Shown one piece after another: positions 7,686-15,758 of a DNA stretch of 64,000 bases. Origin of the DNA: Streptomyces sp. Je 1-332 (GTDB lineage: Bacteria; Actinomycetota; Actinomycetes; Streptomycetales; Streptomycetaceae); the NCBI RefSeq assembly GCF_040730185.1, contig NZ_CP160402.1, forward strand, positions 372,001-436,000, written 5' to 3'. The notes beneath the pieces are model-generated. The model ran no database searches, was not told the DNA's origin, and saw only the letters and a list, made by a program, of their open reading frames with translations. Every line of letters starts with the position of its first letter. Within the stretch, counting starts at the first letter, position 1. The position numbers and the translations under genes were made by a program.

Positions 7686-10600
7686 TCAGAGCCCCGGTTC
7701 GTTCCGCTCGCGCGCTTCGTACGCCATGAAGACCTCCCGCGCCTCGGCGCGCAGCGCACCTGCCGCCACCCGGTCGCCAGCGGCCTCGCGCGCCGCCGCG
7801 AGATCGCGCAGGGTGCGGGCCCGGGGCAGGGGAAGCCCCAGATCGTCCCAGAGGGCCGCGGCCGTGGTCAGGTGCTGTTCGGCGGTGTCGACGCGGCCGG
7901 CGGCGAGCTCGCACTCGCCCAGGGTGCGCAGGCCGAGCGCCTCGCCGAAGCGGTCGTGCTGGCCGCGGCAGATGGCGAGGACGTCCCTGATCTCGGCCTC
8001 CGCTTCGGCCGAACGCCCCAGTCGGATACGCGACTTGGCCCGCGCCTGCATCGCGTAGGCGAGCATGAGCGGGTCGCCGAGGGTACTCAGGAGGTCCACC
8101 GCACGGCTGGAGAGTTCCTCCGCCGCCTCGTACTCGCCGAGGGCGCGATGGACCAGGCCGAGCGAGCGCAGCGTGAGGGATTCACCGCGGCGGCTGCCGA
8201 GCCTGCGGTAGGCGCGCAGCGATTCGTCGAGGAAGGCGCGCGATGCCGCGAAGTCGCCGAGTTCCAGCTGGACGGATCCGGCGTACCGGCAGGACAGGCC
8301 GAGGCCCGGGTCGTCGTGCAGTTCACGGAACCCGTCGACGGCGCGCACCAGCGTCTCCTGCGCAGCCCGCAGCCGCCCGGCTTCGCGCAGCGCGCTGCCG
8401 AGACCGGCGTGGGCGGCAGCCTGTCCGCGTACGTCGCCGAGGTCGGCGCAGAGTCCGGCCGCCTGCTTGAAGTAGCCCTGGGATTCGGGGAACCGGTCCT
8501 GTTCGTAGCGCAGTTGCCCCAGACCGATGAGCAGCAGGGCCTCCCCCGCCCTGTCCTCGGCTCGGCGGGCCGCGGCCAGTGCCGCGTCATGGGTGCGCCA
8601 CCAGGCTTCGAAACGGTTGCCGACGGTGTACGCGGACGAGCACAGGGCCGCGGCGGCCTCGCAGGAGAGCGTGTGCAGGTCGAGGGCGGCCGCGCGCTCC
8701 ACGGCGGCTGCGATCGCGTCGGCCTCTGCCTCGAACCAGGCGGCCGGGTCGGCGAGTGCCCGCTGGGTGGCTTCCGGCCCGACGGGGCGCACCAGTCGCC
8801 GCAGGGAGCCGGCCGAGGGCCCGTTCGTGCTGGAGTCCAGGAGCCCGCGGTGCAGCTCGACGGCGCCCGATGGCGTGGCGGACGCGGCGAGGCCGGTGAG
8901 CCAGAGCCAGGCGCCCAGTGCACGGCCGACGGCGGCGGCCCGTTCGGCGGGCGGGTCCTCGGCGTCGGCGCGCTCGGCGGCGTAGACGCGGACCAGGTCG
9001 TGCGGCCGGTAGCGGGGCTGGCCCGCGCGGTCGACGCCGGTGCAGTGCAGGAGCTGGGCGTCGATGAGCTGCTCCACGACGCGGTCCGCCTCGGCTTCGG
9101 GCACGTCGAGCAGCGCGGTCACCACCCACGCGGCGACATCGGGGGCGGCGAGCAGGCCGAGGCGCCGCAGGGCGGTGCGGGCGGGGGCGTCCAGGGCCCG
9201 GTAGCTCATGCCGAGCCCCGCCCGTACCTCCAGGTCGCCGACGGCGAGTTCGTCCAGGCGGTGGTGTTCGTCGGCGAGCCGGTCGGCGAGCATCCGCGCG
9301 GTCCAGTGCCTACGGGTGGTGAGGCGGGCGCCCGCGATCCGGATGGCGAGCGGGAGTCCGCCGCACAGCTCGACGATGCGCCGGGCGGCGTCCGGCTCGT
9401 CCCTGATGTGACGCTCCCCCGCGACGCGGCCGAGGAGTTCGATGCCGGGCTCCGTGTCGAGCACGTCGAGGTCGGTGCGGTGGGTGCAGGGCAGGGCGCC
9501 GAGGCGGGCCCGCGCCGTGATGAGCACCCCGCAGGTGGCGCTGCCGGGGAGCAGGGGGCGCACCTGGGACTCGCTGGCCGCGTCGTCGAGCACGAGCAGC
9601 ACGCGGCGCCCCGAGACCAGGCTGCGGAAGAGGTCGCGCCGCTCGGCGTCCCCGTCGGGCGGGTCGGCCCCCAGCGCGTAGAGGAGGCGTCCCAGGACTT
9701 CGCCGGGCGCCACGGGGTCGGTGGCGCCCCGCAGCTCGCCGTACAGCTGTCCGTCCGGGTAGGCCTCGGCGACCTGATGCGCGGCCCGGACGCCCAGCGT
9801 GGACTTGCCGACGCCACCGGGCCCGGAGAGCACGACGACCGGCATGGCATCGCGGGGGCCGGACAGCGCGGCCCGCACGTCGGCGAGTTGCGTGTCCCGG
9901 CCGGTGAAGTCGCCGATGGTGGGCGGCAGGAGCGCCGCCACCGGAATGGCGGCGGTGTCCCTGGGGGTGGGGCCGGGGCTGTCAGCCGTGGCCGGAAGGA
10001 GCTCTTCGTCGGCCCGCAGGATCGCCTCGTACATCCGCCGGAGATCGGGGCCGGGATCGATGCCCAGCTCTTCGGTGAGTACGTCGCGGCCCTCCGCGTA
10101 GACCGCGAGTGCCTCGGCCTGGCGTCCCAACCGGTAGAGGGTGAGCATCAGTTGGCCACGGAGCCGCTCCCGGGTGGGGTGGGTGGACACCAGCGCGGTG
10201 AGTTCGGCCACCAGTTCCCTCTCGCGGCCCGTCTGGGCGAGCTCGGCGACGATCCGCTCCTCCAGGGCCGCCTGCCGCGCCTCGTCGAGCTGGTCGGCCA
10301 TGGCCCGCAGCGTCTCGCCGATGCCGCCGAGCGCGGGGCCCCGCCACAAGGCGAGGGCGTCCCCCAACAGCCGGGCGGCCGCACCGTGGTCCCCTTCGGC
10401 GGCGGCCTGCCTGCCCTGTGCGGCGAGGCGCTCGAACTCGACGCGGTCGACGAGGGTGGCGTCCGCGCGGATCAGATAGCCGGGCGGGCGGGTCTCGATG
10501 GCGTCGGCCGGCAGGGCGCGGCGCAGCGCGGAGACGTACGACTGGATCAGGGAACGTGCCGTGTCCGGCGGCCTCTCGCCCCAGATGGCGTCGATCAGCG

Positions 10601-10754
10601 CCTCGACGGACACCACACGCCCCGGCTCCAGGAGCAGCGCGGCGAGCAGGGCGCGTGGCTTGGGGCCGCCGAGGCTGAGGCGGCGGCCCGCGCACCACGC
10701 CTCGACCGGACCCAGCAAGCGGTAGTCGGTGTCCGTGTTCAAGCCCGTCTCCAT
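7686..10754 (-). CDS. SARP-family regulator with NB-ARC and TPR domains (AfsR-like)
   Basis: 1022 aa, near AfsR length (~993). Domains in order: OmpR-type winged helix (~10-100, ending in the recognisable PPGYLIRAD), bacterial transcriptional activator domain (~105-250), NB-ARC ATPase (Walker A SGPGGVGKST, Walker B VLLVLDDA, GLPLAIRIAGARL), then TPRs from ~650 to the end. Start ATG 10754 has AAGGA upstream. Large SARPs are usually pleiotropic activators of secondary metabolism, with ATP hydrolysis and TPR contacts controlling DNA binding. No biosynthetic cluster sits beside it; the upstream neighbour is a DHA2 exporter on the same strand, 144 bp away. No TTA codon is present. Confidence 0.9.
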   Translation of the reverse strand: METGLNTDTDYRLLGPVEAWCAGRRLSLGGPKPRALLAALLLEPGRVVSVEALIDAIWGERPPDTARSLIQSYVSALRRALPADAIETRPPGYLIRADATLVDRVEFERLAAQGRQAAAEGDHGAAARLLGDALALWRGPALGGIGETLRAMADQLDEARQAALEERIVAELAQTGRERELVAELTALVSTHPTRERLRGQLMLTLYRLGRQAEALAVYAEGRDVLTEELGIDPGPDLRRMYEAILRADEELLPATADSPGPTPRDTAAIPVAALLPPTIGDFTGRDTQLADVRAALSGPRDAMPVVVLSGPGGVGKSTLGVRAAHQVAEAYPDGQLYGELRGATDPVAPGEVLGRLLYALGADPPDGDAERRDLFRSLVSGRRVLLVLDDAASESQVRPLLPGSATCGVLITARARLGALPCTHRTDLDVLDTEPGIELLGRVAGERHIRDEPDAARRIVELCGGLPLAIRIAGARLTTRRHWTARMLADRLADEHHRLDELAVGDLEVRAGLGMSYRALDAPARTALRRLGLLAAPDVAAWVVTALLDVPEAEADRVVEQLIDAQLLHCTGVDRAGQPRYRPHDLVRVYAAERADAEDPPAERAAAVGRALGAWLWLTGLAASATPSGAVELHRGLLDSSTNGPSAGSLRRLVRPVGPEATQRALADPAAWFEAEADAIAAAVERAAALDLHTLSCEAAAALCSSAYTVGNRFEAWWRTHDAALAAARRAEDRAGEALLLIGLGQLRYEQDRFPESQGYFKQAAGLCADLGDVRGQAAAHAGLGSALREAGRLRAAQETLVRAVDGFRELHDDPGLGLSCRYAGSVQLELGDFAASRAFLDESLRAYRRLGSRRGESLTLRSLGLVHRALGEYEAAEELSSRAVDLLSTLGDPLMLAYAMQARAKSRIRLGRSAEAEAEIRDVLAICRGQHDRFGEALGLRTLGECELAAGRVDTAEQHLTTAAALWDDLGLPLPRARTLRDLAAAREAAGDRVAAGALRAEAREVFMAYEARERNEPGL

Positions 10755-10898
10755 GGATCCTTGCCCCGCGCCGCCGCCCAGCCCTCGCTCCGGATCGGCT
10801 GGTCATACTACGTCTGCCCGCCGTCAACTGGCTTGCACACCAAGGGAATCAGGCCATCCGCCGGAAGGGCGACGTGGGAGCTTCGGACTGCCGCGGTT

Positions 10899-12530
10899 TC
10901 AGCCGGGCGCAGAAGGGCCGTTACGGGGAGGAGGACCGTCGGACGAGCCCGCCTCGACCGCGTCGGACTCCGGCGCGTCCGCTGCCGGCGCGAGCGGCAC
11001 ACCGCCGCCCTGGAGACGCTCCAGGTCGGCGGGCCGCACCTGGATGACCACCAGGGCGATCAGCGCGGCGACGACGGCGAAGACGGCGGCGGCGATGAAG
11101 GAACTGGAGATGCCCGAGGCAAGGACCTCGTCCCCCCAGCGCCCCGGCAGCTCCCCCGTCCTGCGGAACTCCAGCTGCTCGGCCCGGGTCGCCTCGGCCA
11201 TGAAGCGCGGGACCTGGTCGGTGGCTTCGTTGCGGCTGGCCGTGCCGAAGACGGTGACCAGGACGGACAGGCCCAGTGAACCGCCCACCTGCTGGGTGGC
11301 GTTGAGGATGCCGGAGGCCGCCCCGGCGTTCCGGGACTCCACACCGGACACCGCCATCAGGGTCAGCGACACGAACTGCATGCCCATGCCGAAGCCGAAG
11401 ACGAGGACGGGCCCGAGCAGGCTTCCCATGTACGTGCTGTCGACATCGGTCAGCGTCAGCCAGCCGAGTCCCGCGGCGGCCAGCACCGCGCCCACCACCA
11501 TGAACGGCTTGGGTCCCCACTTGGGAAGGAGCTGGGAGGCCAGTCCGGCGCCCACCGCGATGATCGCGCTCACCGGCAGGAAGGCGAGACCGGCCCGCAA
11601 CGGGCTGAAGTTCAGGATGTTCTGCACGAAGAGCGTCAGGAAGAAGAACATCCCGAACATGGCCGCGGCCAGGCAGAGCATCATCCCGTACACACCGGCG
11701 CGGTTGCGGTCGCGGAACATCCACAGGGGCGTGATGGGCTGCCTGGACCGCCGCTCGACAGCGAGGAAGAGGCCCAGGAGCACGACGGCCGCCACGAAGG
11801 CCGAGATGGTCACGCTGTCGCTCCAGCCGTCCTCGGAGGCGCGGATGAAGCCGTAGACGAGCAGCACCATGCCCGCCGTGGACATGAGCGCGCCGACGAT
11901 GTCGAAGTGTCCCGGGTGGCGCTCGGACTCACGGATGTAGCGGGGGGTGGCGAGGGCGATGAGCAGGCCGATGGGGATGTTCACGAACAGGACCCAGCGC
12001 CAGTCGAGCCACTCCACGAGCAGTCCGCCCGCGAGCAGGCCGATGGCGCTGCCGCCCGCCGACACGGCCGCGAACACGCCGAACGCCCGGTTGCGCTCGG
12101 GCCCTTCGCGGAACGTCGTCGTGATCAGGGACAGGGCGGTGGGCGACGCGATGGCGCCGCCGACGCCCTGCAGCGAGCGGGCGGCGAGCAACTGCCAGGA
12201 TTCCTGGGAGAGTCCGCCGAGCAGCGAGGCGAAGACGAAGAGCAGGACGCCGAACATGAAGACCCGGCGGCGTCCGAGGATGTCGCCGAGTCGCCCGCCG
12301 AGCAGGAGCAGACCACCGAAGGTCAGCGTGTAGGCGTTGATCACCCAGGACAGGGTTTCGGTGGAGAAGCCGAGCGAGGTCTGGATGTGCGGCAGAGCGA
12401 TGTTCACGATGGTGATGTCGAGGACCACCATCAGCTGACACGAGGCGATGACGAGGAGTGCGATACCGCTGCCGCTGCCCCGCTCCGGGGATGCGGCAGG
12501 CTTCGAGGGTGTCGTCCGAGAGCTCGTCAT
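10899..12530 (-). CDS. DHA2-type MFS drug exporter (EmrB/QacA family)
   Basis: 543 aa with 14 predicted membrane segments between ~20 and ~510, the size and topology of EmrB/QacA proton antiporters. Motif A is seen as GGRLGDILGRRRVF, motif B-like RSLQGVGGAIASPTALSLI, motif C region GGSAIGLLAGGLL, and an Asp in TM1 (VLDITIVNIALP). The C-terminal tail (~515-543) is cytoplasmic and Pro/Gly-rich. Substrate unknown; probably a toxic or secreted small molecule. The promoter region carries a 20-bp perfect TetR-style palindrome and three CTCGCGTG repeats, yet no tetR gene is adjacent. The SARP gene follows on the same strand and may be co-transcribed. Confidence 0.9.
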   Translation of the reverse strand: MTSSRTTPSKPAASPERGSGSGIALLVIASCQLMVVLDITIVNIALPHIQTSLGFSTETLSWVINAYTLTFGGLLLLGGRLGDILGRRRVFMFGVLLFVFASLLGGLSQESWQLLAARSLQGVGGAIASPTALSLITTTFREGPERNRAFGVFAAVSAGGSAIGLLAGGLLVEWLDWRWVLFVNIPIGLLIALATPRYIRESERHPGHFDIVGALMSTAGMVLLVYGFIRASEDGWSDSVTISAFVAAVVLLGLFLAVERRSRQPITPLWMFRDRNRAGVYGMMLCLAAAMFGMFFFLTLFVQNILNFSPLRAGLAFLPVSAIIAVGAGLASQLLPKWGPKPFMVVGAVLAAAGLGWLTLTDVDSTYMGSLLGPVLVFGFGMGMQFVSLTLMAVSGVESRNAGAASGILNATQQVGGSLGLSVLVTVFGTASRNEATDQVPRFMAEATRAEQLEFRRTGELPGRWGDEVLASGISSSFIAAAVFAVVAALIALVVIQVRPADLERLQGGGVPLAPAADAPESDAVEAGSSDGPPPRNGPSAPG

Positions 12531-12537
12531 GAAATTA

Positions 12538-12579
12538 CTCGCGTGTTGCTCGCGTGCTCGTCATGTAATGGCTCGCGTG
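12538..12579. repeat. Three CTCGCGTG direct repeats at 11- and 23-bp spacing
   Basis: Exact octamers begin at 12538, 12549 and 12572, in the leader of the DHA2 exporter gene (coding-strand CACGCGAG). The 11/23-bp spacing resembles SARP or OmpR-type direct repeats. The nearest copy is only 7 bp upstream of the start codon, so binding would interfere with initiation rather than recruit polymerase for this gene. Confidence 0.4.
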
Positions 12580-12589
12580 TCAAGCAGGC

Positions 12590-12609
12590 AGTGAACGGAG
12601 ACGTTCACT
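12590..12609. promoter_or_regulatory. 20-bp perfect palindrome, TetR-type operator for the exporter
   Basis: AGTGAACG-GAGA-CGTTCACT, 60 bp upstream of the exporter start in the 219-bp divergent gap. The 8-4-8 architecture with GTGAACG arms is typical of TetR-family operators controlling efflux pumps. It could also affect the DUF4287 gene at 12750. Confidence 0.6.
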
Positions 12610-12749
12610 CCCTCAGGCTAAGCCCGGCGCTCCTGGCCTGCCATTCGTCCACCTGGTGTGACCCACGACACCCTGGCCGGGCGATGACTTGATCGCGCCC
12701 CGCACGTCCTACTGACGACACCACTGCGAGAGAACGGGACGGCGTCCTC

Positions 12750-12965
12750 ATGACCGAAGCAGCCACCAAGGGCCCTGCCAGCTACTTCCCTTCGATCGAG
12801 AGGAAGTACGGGCGCCCCGTCGCGGAGTGGAAAGACCTCATCCGTTCCTCGCCGCTGACCAAGCACATGGAGCTCGTCGGCTGGCTCAAGGCCGAGCACG
12901 GCCTTGGCCACGGTCACGCGAACGCCCTGGTCGCGCACACCCTGGCCGAGGCCCGCGCCGTGTGA
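12750..12965 (+). CDS. DUF4287 small protein
   Basis: 71 aa. Matches the DUF4287 pattern: SYFPSIERKYGRPVAEWKDL, then LVGWLKAEHGLGHGHANALVAH, a helical domain common in actinobacteria, often annotated in proteins that also carry a DUF5655 domain. No catalytic residues are known for it; function unknown. ATG is preceded by a weak ribosome site. It converges on the FprB-type gene with 8 bp between stops. Confidence 0.8.
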   Translation: MTEAATKGPASYFPSIERKYGRPVAEWKDLIRSSPLTKHMELVGWLKAEHGLGHGHANALVAHTLAEARAV

Positions 12966-12973
12966 GCGTGCCG

Positions 12974-14518
12974 TTACCGGCTCAGCGCGGCGCTCCCCTT
13001 TCCGCCGCGGCGCCGGGCGAGCCGGTGGAAGGACTTCGGCGCGCTTCGCGGCGAGGGCAGCGCGCCGGCGACCGCGTCGGCCAGGAGTGTGCTGACGGTC
13101 TCGGCGGCGCAGGTGCGGTTGGCGCCGATTCCGCCGCTGGGGCCCCGCTTGATCCAGCCCACGACGTAGGTGCCCGGCCGTCCCGTCACTCGGCCGCCCT
13201 CGTGCGGCACGGTGCCGGTGACCTCGTCGAAGGGCAGTCCGGCGACCGGCACCCCGCGGTAGCCGATCGCGCGCAGCACCATGCCCGTCCGTAGGGTCCG
13301 CTCCCCCGACGCCTCCGCGACACGTACGCCCCGGACTGCTTCGTCCCCGGTCATTTCCACCGGGGTCGAGTGGAAGCGGAGCACGATGCGCCGCCCGGGA
13401 GCGGGCTCCTGCGACCAGTCGACACGCTGGCGCGTGACCCCTCGCAGGAGCGCCGCCCTGCCCTTCGGGTCGGTGGCAGGGCCGGCCTCGTCGATGACCG
13501 ACGCCGTCCGGGGATCGTGGTCGTCGACCACCAGGTCAAGGCCGGGAACGTGCTGGAGGGCGAGCAGTTCGGACTTGGTGTACGCGGCGTCCTCGGGACC
13601 CCGCCGCCCGAGCAGAACCACCTCGCGCACCTTGCCCGCACGCAGCGCCGCGAGGGCGTGATCGGCGATGTCGGTGCGGGCGAGGCTGTCGGGGTCGGCG
13701 AGCAGGATGCGGGCCACGTCGAGGGCGACGTTGCCGTTGCCGACGACGACCACGCGTTCGGCGGACAGGTCGATCGAGTCCGGCGCCGCGTCCGGGTGGC
13801 CGTTGTACCAGGCGACGAAGGCCCTCGCCGAGATGCTGCCGGGCAGGTCCTCACCCGGCACGGCCAGCATGCGGTCGGCCGACGCGCCCACGGCGTAGAT
13901 GACCGCGTCGTGATGCGCGGCCAGTTCCTGCGCGGTGACGTCGGCCCCCACGTCGAGCCCCAGATGCATCCGCACCCTCGGATGCGTGTGGAACCGGGCG
14001 AACGTCTCGCCGACCTTCTTGGTGGCCGGGTGATCCGGCGCCACGCCGAAGCGCACGAGGCCGCCGGTCACCGGGAGCCGGTCGATCAGCGTCACTTCGG
14101 CGCTGGTGTGCAGGAGCAGATCCTGGACCGCGTACATCCCCGCCGGTCCCGTGCCGACGACGGCGACCTTGAGGGGCGCGAAGTCCGAGGGCAGGACGCG
14201 CGGGAAGGACGGCTCGTCCCATGCGTGGAAGTTCGGTCCGTCCGGGGCCGGTTCGGGCGCACGGTCCGCGTAGTACGCGGCGTTGATCGTCGCGTACTCC
14301 CGCTGGGCGACGGGCAGGCTGTCCACGGGGAAGATCGCCTCGACCGGGCAGGCGTCGGCGCAGGCGCCGCAGCCTATGCAGGTGGCCGGGTCGATGTGCA
14401 GCATCTCCGTGCTGCCGAACGCCCGCTCCTGCGGGGTCGGGTGGATGCAGTTGACCGGGCAGACGGCGACGCAGGTGGCGTCGTTGCAGCAGGTCTGGGT
14501 GATGGCGTAGGAGGTCAT
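12974..14518 (-). CDS. FprB-type ferredoxin / ferredoxin-NADP reductase fusion
   Basis: 514 aa. N-terminal ferredoxin domain (1-60) with cysteine sets C-x4-C-x3-C-x3-C (CCNDATCVAVCPVNC) and C-x2-C-x2-C-x3-CP (CIGCGACADACP), the 7Fe pattern of mycobacterial FprB. The remainder is an adrenodoxin-reductase-like flavoprotein: FAD site VVGTGPAGMYA near 120, NADPH site VVGNGNVALDVARIL, and the ending GWIKRGPSGGIG. It transfers electrons between NADPH and iron-sulfur centres. It lies 48 bp downstream of the AurF-like diiron oxygenase gene on the same strand, so it is the natural electron donor for that enzyme (inference). The spacer contains GGCT tetranucleotide repeats. Confidence 0.88.
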   Translation of the reverse strand: MTSYAITQTCCNDATCVAVCPVNCIHPTPQERAFGSTEMLHIDPATCIGCGACADACPVEAIFPVDSLPVAQREYATINAAYYADRAPEPAPDGPNFHAWDEPSFPRVLPSDFAPLKVAVVGTGPAGMYAVQDLLLHTSAEVTLIDRLPVTGGLVRFGVAPDHPATKKVGETFARFHTHPRVRMHLGLDVGADVTAQELAAHHDAVIYAVGASADRMLAVPGEDLPGSISARAFVAWYNGHPDAAPDSIDLSAERVVVVGNGNVALDVARILLADPDSLARTDIADHALAALRAGKVREVVLLGRRGPEDAAYTKSELLALQHVPGLDLVVDDHDPRTASVIDEAGPATDPKGRAALLRGVTRQRVDWSQEPAPGRRIVLRFHSTPVEMTGDEAVRGVRVAEASGERTLRTGMVLRAIGYRGVPVAGLPFDEVTGTVPHEGGRVTGRPGTYVVGWIKRGPSGGIGANRTCAAETVSTLLADAVAGALPSPRSAPKSFHRLARRRGGKGSAALSR

Positions 14519-14566
14519 GTCGTCGGCTCGACTCGCTCGGGTCGGGTGAATGGCTGGCTGGCTGGC

Positions 14567-15481
14567 TCAGATGAGGTTGGCGCGCTTGTAGAAGGCAAGC
14601 GCCGGCTTGGTGAGCAGCCGGGAGGAGGCCAGGAACTCCATCAGGCCCGAACAGCTGGACCGCATCATGGACTTGTGGTGTTCGTTGACCTTCGCCTCAG
14701 CGAGCGCACGCTTCTCGTCGAGCCCCGCGTTCGCGTACACCTTGGGGTTCACCATGCTGGTGACGATGTAGTACGAGGCGATGGCGACGACGAACGCGTT
14801 GATCTGGCGCCGCAGCCGGCCCGCCCCGCTCAGGCGCTTGGTCGTCTGGTCGCGGGCGAACTTCATGTGCCGTGATTCCTCGACGACATGGATGTTGTTG
14901 ATCGTGCGGACGAAGGGCACCACGCGCTCGTCGCGCATCCAGTCGCGCTGCATGACGTCGAGCACCTCTTCGGCCACGAGGATCGCGGCGTAGGCCGCCT
15001 CGCCGAAGGCCACCGTCTTGAACGCACGGCCCAGCTCCATCGCGAACCGCTTGGGCCGGTAGGCGGGCGCGCCCAGTTTCCGGGCGCCGCGGGCGAACAT
15101 GATCGAGTGCCGGCACTCCTCGGCGATCTCGGTGAGCGCCCACTGCACTTCGTCGCTGGCCGGGTCCTTCATGTACACATCGCGGAGGACCATTTGCTGG
15201 AGGATCATCTCGAACCAGATGCCCGTGCTGGCCACCGAAGCGGCTTCCTGCCGCGTCAGTTCCTTGCGCTGGGCCTCGGTCATCTCCTGCCAGTAAGCCG
15301 TGCCGTACAGGGAGCACCATTCCGGGCTCGCGCCGTGGAAGTCCCGGTCGAGGGGGGCGTCCCAGTCCACCTCGACGGCCGGGTCATAGGCCAGTTCGGC
15401 GGCCGAGTCGAGCAACCGCCGGGCGACGTCGTCCTCTTCGGGGCGGTCCTGGGATATCGGCCGAACAGTGCTGCTTGCCAT
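14567..15481 (-). CDS. AurF-like diiron oxygenase
   Basis: 304 aa, all-helical. Diiron ligand motifs seen: Glu in EMILQQ (~91), E-x2-H in EIAEECRHSIMF (~118-127), a Glu in LVAEEVLD (~167), and E-x2-H in VVEESRHMKF (~199). This is the pattern of the AurF/CmlI group, which oxidises arylamines to hydroxylamines or nitro groups; other members are fatty-acid oxygenases or uncharacterised. No nitro-compound cluster surrounds it, so the substrate is unknown. It is first in an operon with the FprB-type reductase. A 25-bp imperfect palindrome 88 bp upstream suggests TetR-type control. Confidence 0.75.
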   Translation of the reverse strand: MASSTVRPISQDRPEEDDVARRLLDSAAELAYDPAVEVDWDAPLDRDFHGASPEWCSLYGTAYWQEMTEAQRKELTRQEAASVASTGIWFEMILQQMVLRDVYMKDPASDEVQWALTEIAEECRHSIMFARGARKLGAPAYRPKRFAMELGRAFKTVAFGEAAYAAILVAEEVLDVMQRDWMRDERVVPFVRTINNIHVVEESRHMKFARDQTTKRLSGAGRLRRQINAFVVAIASYYIVTSMVNPKVYANAGLDEKRALAEAKVNEHHKSMMRSSCSGLMEFLASSRLLTKPALAFYKRANLI

Positions 15482-15568
15482 GCTGCGGCTCCTTGACTCT
15501 GATGCGTACGTTCTCTTGTTCGCTCAGGCAACGGACCGGGGCGCCGTCCCACAACGCGCCGCGGCCCG

Positions 15569-15593
15569 CTTGTTAGACAGACCGTATAACAAG
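15569..15593. promoter_or_regulatory. 25-bp imperfect palindrome, TetR-type operator for the diiron oxygenase operon
   Basis: Perfect outer arms CTTGTTA / TAACAAG with an inner AC-G-C-GT core, matching at most positions across the dyad. It is AT-rich against its surroundings and lies 88 bp upstream of the diiron oxygenase start, in the divergent gap with the amylase gene. No tetR gene lies next to it in the window. Confidence 0.55.
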
Positions 15594-15633
15594 GGGAGCG
15601 GCGAGCCTACCCCTGAGTAAGAAGTGAATATGC

Positions 15634-15645
15634 GCAAGTTCTTGC
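15634..15645. promoter_or_regulatory. GCAAG-TT-CTTGC palindrome, candidate MalR operator
   Basis: A 12-bp perfect palindrome 52 bp upstream of the amylase -35 box. The half site recurs as TCTTGCAG at 15640 and 15683. LacI/GalR regulators such as MalR control Streptomyces amylase and maltose genes through CTTGC/GCAAG half sites (family knowledge); binding here is inferred. Confidence 0.45.
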
Positions 15646-15696
15646 AGCAACAACCCCACAACAGACAGCGGTAGTTGAAATGTCTTGCAGAAAGCA

Positions 15697-15725
15697 TTGA
15701 CGTGCACATGCGTGGGCGGCAGGCT
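15697..15725 (+). promoter_or_regulatory. Alpha-amylase promoter
   Basis: TTGACG, 17-bp spacer, CAGGCT: a good vegetative-sigma promoter. Expected start near 15732 gives a ~27-nt leader with AAGGAG before the ATG at 15759. Confidence 0.65.
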
Positions 15726-15758
15726 CCCCCTCGGAATCCCCCACGAAGGAGCCGCACC

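Noticed and set aside
7362..11279. 1305-codon open frame on the plus strand, opposite the SARP gene
   Set aside because: It has no recognisable domain, is low-complexity Gly/Arg/Glu-rich and lies antisense to a full SARP/NB-ARC/TPR protein. Such long shadow frames are usual in very GC-rich DNA.
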